Below are positions 1 to 5,200 of a DNA stretch of 6,427 bases, in pieces; positions within the stretch are counted from its first letter, which is position 1, and the number at the start of each line of letters is the position of its first letter. The notes under the pieces were generated by a model. The model saw only the letters and a list, made by a program, of their open reading frames with translations, made no database searches and was not told the DNA's origin. Source of the DNA: Candidatus Zhuqueibacterota bacterium (GTDB taxonomy: Bacteria; Zhuqueibacterota; Zhuqueibacteria; Residuimicrobiales; Residuimicrobiaceae); assembly GCA_016934435.1 (NCBI GenBank), contig JAFGSU010000193.1, positions 1-6,427 of the forward strand, in the 5' to 3' direction. Position numbers and translations under genes: made by a program.

Positions 1-1
1 G

Positions 2-85
2 AAACAATTGACTCCGGAACCGGGCAGCGATGAAGGCCACCGCAATTTCCCCATCCGACTGCCGGTACTTTGGATTCCGGAATAG
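2..85 (+). CDS. 3' end of an upstream gene (partial, unidentified)
   Basis: The frame beginning at base 2 is open from the window edge to a TAG at 83-85. It gives a 27-residue C-terminus ending ...RLPVLWIPE. The other two forward frames meet stops at 9-11 and 31-33, so this is the only plus frame that can be the tail of a gene entering from the left. The residue make-up (acidic/Gly stretch, then Pro and hydrophobics) looks protein-like, but no motif identifies a family. The 270-base gap before the next gene suggests it is not tightly co-transcribed with it. A run of 27 open codons can occur by chance, so confidence is modest. Confidence 0.4.
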   Translation, partial: KQLTPEPGSDEGHRNFPIRLPVLWIPE

Positions 86-342
86 AATATCTTTTTATAT
101 CAGCGACTGGAGTGGGAAGCAAAATTAGGATGTGTTCATTGCGAGCAGTATTTTACATCCATTAATAATCGATGGATTAATTTCTTTAGAACGACTTCTG
201 AATTCGCCATCAGAATGCAATCCCCACCAATACATTTTCAATCCTGGTATAGTGGAATAAAATAGTATGATCATTTGTTATATTTCGTATAAGCGAACAA
301 TTTAATTTTTATTATAAATACATTCGTTTTGCAACGAAACAG
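86..342. other. AT-rich intergenic stretch upstream of the discoidin-domain gene
   Basis: No convincing gene is present. A 32-codon frame from ATG 30 to TAG 126-128 overlaps the upstream tail and lacks a ribosome binding site. Small structures seen are a 6-bp hairpin TTCTGA/TCAGAA (196-201 with 210-215), an 8-bp palindrome ATGATCAT (267-274), and separated 6-bp arms ATCCAT/ATGGAT (157-162 with 172-177). The stretch must hold a promoter if the next gene is transcribed separately. TATAAA at 313-318 and TATATT at 279-284 are -10-like, but neither has a recognisable -35 at 16-18 bp, and no good Bacteroidetes-style TTTG/TAnnTTTG pair at normal spacing was found. Confidence 0.5.
323..338 (+). promoter_or_regulatory. 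small leader hairpin just before the ribosome binding site
   Basis: TTCGTT (323-328) and AACGAA (333-338) are perfect complements around a TTGC loop (329-332), ending four bases before the purine-rich ribosome binding site. A related shorter stem, TTCG (284-287) with CGAA (294-297), lies 35 bases upstream. In mRNA the proximal hairpin could stabilise the 5' end or affect ribosome loading. A 6-bp stem in AT-rich DNA can arise by chance, so a role is inference. Confidence 0.3.
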
Positions 343-348
343 AAGGAG
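343..348 (+). promoter_or_regulatory. ribosome binding site that fixes the ATG 356 start
   Basis: AAGGAG lies seven bases before ATG 356, a textbook Shine-Dalgarno spacing. The frame can be extended nine codons upstream to a TTG at 329, but that start would place the Shine-Dalgarno inside the coding region and add a basic stretch before the signal peptide. ATG 356 is therefore preferred. Confidence 0.85.
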
Positions 349-355
349 TTATAAA

Positions 356-1642
356 ATGAAGATAAGAATACTATCATTTTTCGCGTTCTACCTCTATATC
401 TTGACAGTTGCAATGAGTGCAGCAGCGCAAACTTATACTCCAATCGACTCGTTTTTCATCTCTACTCATACGAACGGTTTTTATCCATCGAATATCATAA
501 TGGAGAATAATGTCGAATATCTGGTAGAACTGGATGGAACCATGAGCATTTGGAGTCAGGATTGGTGGAATAATACGCCTTGTGCAGGGACGCCGGAAGA
601 ATATCCCAGATATCCATCACCGGGGAACAACGGCAAAGTAGGCTTGGATCCATATTATATTTTTGCCGTTCCAGGTGGATCGGGTCTTTGCGGACAGACG
701 GTCCCGGTCGTCTATCATACGATCCAATTTTCAGTAGATAATGCGGCTACAAATTATTTTGCCACTCCCATTGATACAACCTACAATCCGGAGCATCTAT
801 ATCGTTATGCTGTCTTGGGAAATGGAACTCGATTCATGGTAAGGTTTTGGGAAAATTATCCGTCGGACAACTCCGGGCAATACCGGGTACGCATTCTTTC
901 TGTGAACGGAGAGGAATTTGACCGGAACGTCGCACTTAATAAACCGGCCACTGCCTCTGCCGAGTTGAATGATAACCCGGCAAAAGGCGCAGTGGATGGT
1001 GATTACGATACCTGGTGGAGCGCCGGTCAGCATCCGCTGCAATGGATAGAAGTTGATTTGATGAATCCCAATGATATCGGCAGGATCGAACTGATCGTCG
1101 ATCAGGATCCCAGCGGATATACAGTCCATCGAGTATCAGGAAAATCAGCGGGTGAGAGGGATTTCAGTTTATTGCACATTTTTGCTGACACCACGGCCTG
1201 GGGAGATACGCTTAAATTCGTACCGGTTGCACCTTGGGAAGAAATTCGCTACGTCAGGATAGAATCGGAACAGAGCCCTTCCTGGGTTGCATGGAAAGAA
1301 ATCCGATTATTTTCCAAGCAGGAAACAACATCGATTGTATATTGGGAGCAGGAGAAGCAAACGCATTCTTTTGCCTTGCAGCAGAATTTCCCTAATCCCT
1401 TTAATCCGACGACAACAATTTATTATCATCTTTCTGTACCTTCATCTATCTCTTTGGATATTTTAAACCTAAGAGGTGAAAAAGTTCGTACTCTGTACAA
1501 CGGCCAACAATATGCAGGTGACCATGATTTGATCTGGGATGGAAGGGATGATGCAGGAAATATCGTCAGCACCGGTGTCTATATCTATAAATTGCAGGCT
1601 GGTAATCAAATAAAAGCGCGCCGTCTCATGATGCTAAAGTAG
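356..1642 (+). CDS. Secreted F5/8 type C (discoidin) domain protein with T9SS sorting domain
   Basis: Encodes 428 residues. Residues 1-24 are a signal peptide: KIR, hydrophobic core, likely cleavage after SAAA before Gln25. Residues 30-182 form a beta-rich domain with only two cysteines in the whole protein (C76, C112). Its hydrophobic strand followed by a Trp-rich segment (W66, W70, W71) and closing YPSDNSGQY (169-176) loosely recall LecA/PA-IL lectins, whose Asn-Asn calcium ligands sit in a similar NNSG loop; this link is weak inference. Residues 188-320 match an F5/8 type C/CBM32-like fold: NVALNKPATAS opening, DGDYDTWW (214-221), QWIEVDL (229-235), RYVRIES (298-304), closing WKEIRLF (313-319). 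Such domains bind glycans or phospholipids outside the cell. Residues 338-428 are a T9SS type A sorting domain: QNFPNPFNP (343-351), VRTL, YIYKL, basic end RRLMMLK. It is probably exported to the periplasm, passed through T9SS and anchored or released with the tail removed. No catalytic domain is seen, so it is probably a binding protein. Export and discoidin calls are secure; the ligand is unknown. Confidence 0.9.
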   Translation: MKIRILSFFAFYLYILTVAMSAAAQTYTPIDSFFISTHTNGFYPSNIIMENNVEYLVELDGTMSIWSQDWWNNTPCAGTPEEYPRYPSPGNNGKVGLDPYYIFAVPGGSGLCGQTVPVVYHTIQFSVDNAATNYFATPIDTTYNPEHLYRYAVLGNGTRFMVRFWENYPSDNSGQYRVRILSVNGEEFDRNVALNKPATASAELNDNPAKGAVDGDYDTWWSAGQHPLQWIEVDLMNPNDIGRIELIVDQDPSGYTVHRVSGKSAGERDFSLLHIFADTTAWGDTLKFVPVAPWEEIRYVRIESEQSPSWVAWKEIRLFSKQETTSIVYWEQEKQTHSFALQQNFPNPFNPTTTIYYHLSVPSSISLDILNLRGEKVRTLYNGQQYAGDHDLIWDGRDDAGNIVSTGVYIYKLQAGNQIKARRLMMLK

Positions 1643-1714
1643 AGGAAAGGGGCTCCGATCACTGATAGCGTGCGCATTCGAGTAACGTAATATATTGTTT
1701 TTTACTTCAAATCT

Positions 1715-1775
1715 GCGGCGTATCGATATTCACAGCAAAGATATTAAAAGATCATTTTAACAGTCGTTACGCCGC
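1715..1775. repeat. Nested inverted repeat downstream of the discoidin-domain gene
   Basis: GCGGCGTA (1715-1722) is the exact complement of TACGCCGC (1768-1775), with one extra G-U pair outside (1714/1776). Within the enclosed 45 bases a second perfect pair, TTAAAA (1744-1749) with TTTTAA (1755-1760), closes on GATCA. The result is an elongated two-tier stem beginning about 70 bases after the stop codon. No T-run follows the outer arm (the next bases are GC-rich), so it is not a standard intrinsic terminator, but it could be a 3' processing or stabilising structure. A competing 6-bp pair GTAACG (1682-1687) with CGTTAC (1765-1770) overlaps it. Confidence 0.4.
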
Positions 1776-1857
1776 GCCCCGTTCCCTCTTCGTTCTATGA
1801 TCGGACTTACACTGCCACTTTTTTTCTCTATCTGTTAGCATGATGTGAAATATTTTC

Positions 1858-1886
1858 TTGCTTTTTACTGATTGATACATTATACT
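1858..1886 (+). promoter_or_regulatory. Candidate sigma-70-type promoter for the peptidase-adhesin gene
   Basis: TTGCTT (1858-1863) and TATACT (1881-1886) are separated by exactly 17 bp. The -10 matches TATAAT at five of six positions; the -35 matches TTGACA at its first three. Transcription would start near 1893, giving a leader of about 300 nt before ATG 2201. Bacteroidetes proper use a different promoter consensus (TTTG / TAnnTTTG), so relevance depends on the host. Other FCB lineages may use the classical type. Confidence 0.4.
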
Positions 1887-1919
1887 AATAAAGTGAGCTG
1901 GTGAGTCATCCACCCATAG

Positions 1920-1943
1920 GTTTCATTCGATTTCGAGTGAAAT
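1920..1943 (+). promoter_or_regulatory. Leader hairpin with an alternative long-range partner
   Basis: TTTCATTCG (1921-1929) pairs with CGAGTGAAA (1934-1942) around an ATTT loop. All nine positions pair, one as G-U, and 1920/1943 adds another G-U. The segment ATTCGATTTC (1925-1934), covering most of the left arm and the loop, is also the exact complement of GAAATCGAAT (1979-1988). The RNA can therefore fold two mutually exclusive ways. No T-run follows the hairpin, so a terminator is not indicated. It could be a regulatory leader, a protein-binding element or part of a small RNA; no known family is recognised. Confidence 0.35.
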
Positions 1944-2188
1944 GACTTTCAACTCGCAGGCAGATGAACCAGGCCATAGAAATCGAATCGCTGATTTATA
2001 TGAGTTCCGCTGATCAAATTTGTTATCTCTCCATACTCATACACCTACTCGGATCCATTCACCATGCGCGCCTGTTCATATGCCGGCGAATGATCCATTT
2101 TTATAACCTAATCTCAATCCAGGGACGCAGGTAGAAGCAGCCTCTCAGCAGTGAAAGTCCCGGTAAAACTCCGAAAAATAGTATGAAG

Positions 2189-2195
2189 AAAGGAG
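2189..2195 (+). promoter_or_regulatory. ribosome binding site that fixes the ATG 2201 start
   Basis: AAAGGAG ends five bases before ATG 2201. An in-frame ATG at 2183 lies just upstream, but using it would put the Shine-Dalgarno inside the gene, and no purine-rich site of comparable quality precedes it. CTCC at 2169-2172 can pair with GGAG at 2192-2195, a weak possible occlusion of the site. Confidence 0.8.
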
Positions 2196-2200
2196 CTGTT

Positions 2201-5200
2201 ATGAACGCCTATTTTCTTCGTAAGCAAATGTGGTCTTTTTTTTTGATGTTGCTGATTATTTTGATCTGGATGCAAATCAGCTTTGCAGCGGCTGTCTACA
2301 TTAAAAATTATTCCGACTTTCCCGCCTATCCTTACAACACCTCCAGCTACAAACAAAATAATCGATATGTCGGATGCGGACCCACCACCGGGGCGATGAT
2401 GTTCGGATATTTCGATCATATATATTCTTTATCGCCCGGGCTTTTGACTAGTCCGGTGTCCGGCGTCAACGAGGGCCTGCAAACCGCCTGGGCGCTGCAC
2501 GGCAGCCAGTACATGAATACCGGCGCCGATGGATTCGGCTCTGTCTATAACATTGAGCCTGGAATGGAGAACTATGCGTTAAGTCGCGGCTATTATGTGA
2601 AGGTGATGATCCATGTTTCTCCAACCTACAACAATCCCACCGCCCCGGAAGCGGATTGGCTGAACGATTATGGCCCGTACGGCGAGTCGTGGAATAACGA
2701 CGGCACGTTCTGGATAAAAAATGCGGACGGCACCTACAATATTGATGCGACGAAATTTTGCGATTTTGTCGATCCAAAATTGGCGGCCGGCGTACCTATT
2801 TTCCTCACCATCGATACGAATTATGATAAAAACGGCGACCACTGGGTTGCCTTAGTGGGCTATGATCGATCAACCCTGAGATATTATTTTTATGACACCT
2901 ATTCCACTACCATCAAATCGGCCGAAATACATTACTGCGCGGCCCCCGGCACGGCCAAGGCGAATGCCATCTCTTTTTTGCGTTCAGTTTCTTATATAGG
3001 TCCGGTGCAAACGCAGGAAAATCCGCCGCGCGATTTGCTGGCTTTGACCGGCTACCACAGTGCCGTGCCGTTAGCGTGGAAAGCGCCTCAAGGGACGGCT
3101 ATGCATTCACTGTCGCGGATCGCACAATACCAGGAAGTGCACGCCGATGTTCAACCGATACGGCAATCCCTTTCGCTTTCCGCTTCTGAGCAGATACCCG
3201 GCAGCGTGTTGATGAGCCCCTCGAATCCATCTTTAATGAAGGAGACGGCAGCTGCGCAACCATCGCTCTCGATGGCCGCGCCGACGGGCTATAACGTCTA
3301 CCGCAGCACTTCATCCGGCGGCAGTTATAGCAAAATCGCCGGCAACGTAACCCGGCAGTACTATCGCGATGCGACTGCTGTCAACGGCACCAAGTATTAT
3401 TACAAGGTAACCGCGGTTTATACAACCGGTGAGAGCGATTTTTCCGCTGTCGTTTCCGCCACCCCCACTTTAAATGGCTATGTAATTAATTCGGCATGGA
3501 CCACCACGACCCCAACCCTTAATGGTGTGATCAGCACGGGCGAGTGGTCGGCCGCTACACAGGTAAATATTTTATATCCCGGCGATACCGGAACGGTCAC
3601 CGCCTATATCATGAACACCTCCAACAAACTCTACATGGCGGTAGATGATAAGCGCGACACGCATCTGGATAATGTGGATCAATTTGCCATTTTCTTTGAC
3701 AAGAACCTGAATCGCGAATGGCCTGCACAGGGCGGTTCAACCGATGAAGGGAATTTTTGGTGGGCGTGGGATGCCACAGGAGGTCAGGCTTTTTGTCTGT
3801 TTGGGCCAAGACAGGGCTACTGGCCGGACCATCTTTACTGGCCTAACCGCACCACGCCGGCCGGGATGAATCAGGGCATCTCCATTGCCTCCGGTAATGT
3901 ACAATACGAAGGCGTGATCGATTTAACCCAGCAGCCTCTGAATGTCAGCGCCGGCGCTGAGATCGGGCTACTCTTGTTTACTTTTGATTATACTCCCGAG
4001 GATTTCACCAGCTTTTGGCCGCAGCAAGCAGAACGCTTGAAACTGATCGTTCCCGATTTTCAGTACTGGGGACAAGCGCCATTCAGCTTTGGCAATCTGA
4101 AACTTTCCACCGGTGTGGTGACCGCCCCGGATATTTCCGTCACACCCAGTAATTGGAACTATGGACAAATCACCGTGGGCGGGTACCAGGATAAAACATT
4201 TGTTGTTAAAAACGAAGGTAACGCCAATTTAGTGGTGTCCAGTATAAACCTCGCCGGCGATATCAGCCAGTTTAGTCTCCAGAGCGGCGCTGGTAGCTAT
4301 ACGTTGACGCCGGGACAAACACGCAATGTGGTTATCCGCTTCCAGCCGACCAGTGTCGGCGCCAAGAATTTGACTGCACGCATTGCCAGCAACGATCCTG
4401 ATGAAAATCCGTTCGATTTCACTCTAACCGGGCAGGGAGGCGCAGCACCCGTTTTATCCGTCAATCCAACGACGCTCAATTTCGGCACTACGACCAACAG
4501 CCTGACGTTTCAAATCTCGAATACCGGCGGCGGTACACTCACATGGAATGTAGCTGAGAGTCCGGATAAGGCATGGATGAGCCTCAGTCCTACTTCCGGC
4601 AGCAATGCCGCGACCGTCACTGTGAATGTGAATCGCGCTCAATTGGCCGGCAATAGCGACACCGGCACGCTGGCGGTCACCTCCAACGGCGGCAACCAAA
4701 ACGTGACCGTGAACATCGCCAAGACTGCCGCCAGTTTACCTTCGCACTGGAATTTCGCCTCTAATACCGGAAACAGCGCCACCATTGTGCTGCCGACGAG
4801 CGCCAATCCGAATATTGACGGCACCCCTCTGGCCAATGGCGATTATATCGGTGTATTCAATCCATCAGGCTTGTGCTGTGGACATCGTCAATGGCAGGGC
4901 GCGAATATGTCCATCACCGCCTGGGGCGATAATGATCAAACCGGTGGCGTCATTGACGGATTTCAGGCGGGGGAGGATATCCACTATCGCGTCTATCGCT
5001 TGAGCGAGGCGAAAGAGTGGACCATCGTCATGACAGGATATTCCCAGGGGACCGGAAAATACTCCGCTAATGGATTCATGGTTCTGGATAAATTTGATGT
5101 AACAGAACAACTGTGCAACACCCTGAATCTTTTACTTGGATGGAATATGTTTTCTCTGAATATTATTCCGCAAGATGCGGATATATCTGCTGTTATGGCG

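Larger units (their letters stand above)
1643..2182. other. Long intergenic region with structured DNA and a probable 5' leader
   Basis: This stretch lies between the discoidin-domain gene and the large peptidase-adhesin gene. It holds a nested inverted repeat (1715-1775), a sigma-70-like promoter (1858-1886), a 10-bp hairpin (1920-1943) with an alternative partner (1979-1988), and a 5-bp GGGAC/GTCCC pair (2122-2126 with 2157-2161) shortly before the next start. A 56-codon frame (ATG 1964 to TAG 2132-2134) has only a poor AGG three bases before its ATG and is not called as a gene. No tRNA, rRNA or named riboswitch is recognised. Its length suggests the two genes are separately transcribed. 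Confidence 0.55.

Noticed and set aside
157..177. ATCCAT/ATGGAT inverted repeat as a terminator of the upstream gene
   Set aside because: The 6-bp AT-rich stem has a 9-base loop, no strong T-run, and lies over 70 bases after the stop; too weak to call.
1675..1708. Intrinsic terminator ending in the T-run at about 1697-1703
   Set aside because: No stable GC-rich stem lies immediately before the T-run; only 3-4 bp pairings such as GTAA/TTAC are available.
1964..2134. A 56-codon forward frame from ATG 1964 to TAG 2132 in the intergenic leader
   Set aside because: Its only Shine-Dalgarno-like sequence is an AGG three bases before the ATG. The product shows no domain, and a run of this length is expected by chance in 540 bases. 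A leader peptide cannot be excluded.
2114..2175. Possible cyclic-di-GMP (GEMM-I) riboswitch, because of a GGGACGCA string before the peptidase gene
   Set aside because: The other conserved parts of that riboswitch (the GGCAAACC-like segment upstream and the receptor helix downstream) are missing. The match is limited to one short string.
2183..2200. Alternative start ATG 2183 for the large protein
   Set aside because: It would place the AAAGGAG ribosome binding site inside the coding sequence; ATG 2201 has correct spacing to it and leaves a typical signal peptide.
2114..2419. Minus-strand frame of 101 codons overlapping the start of the large gene
   Set aside because: It lies antisense to the signal peptide and peptidase domain, has no recognisable domain, and is best explained as a shadow of the plus-strand gene. 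The same applies to the other minus-strand frames within 2466-6416.
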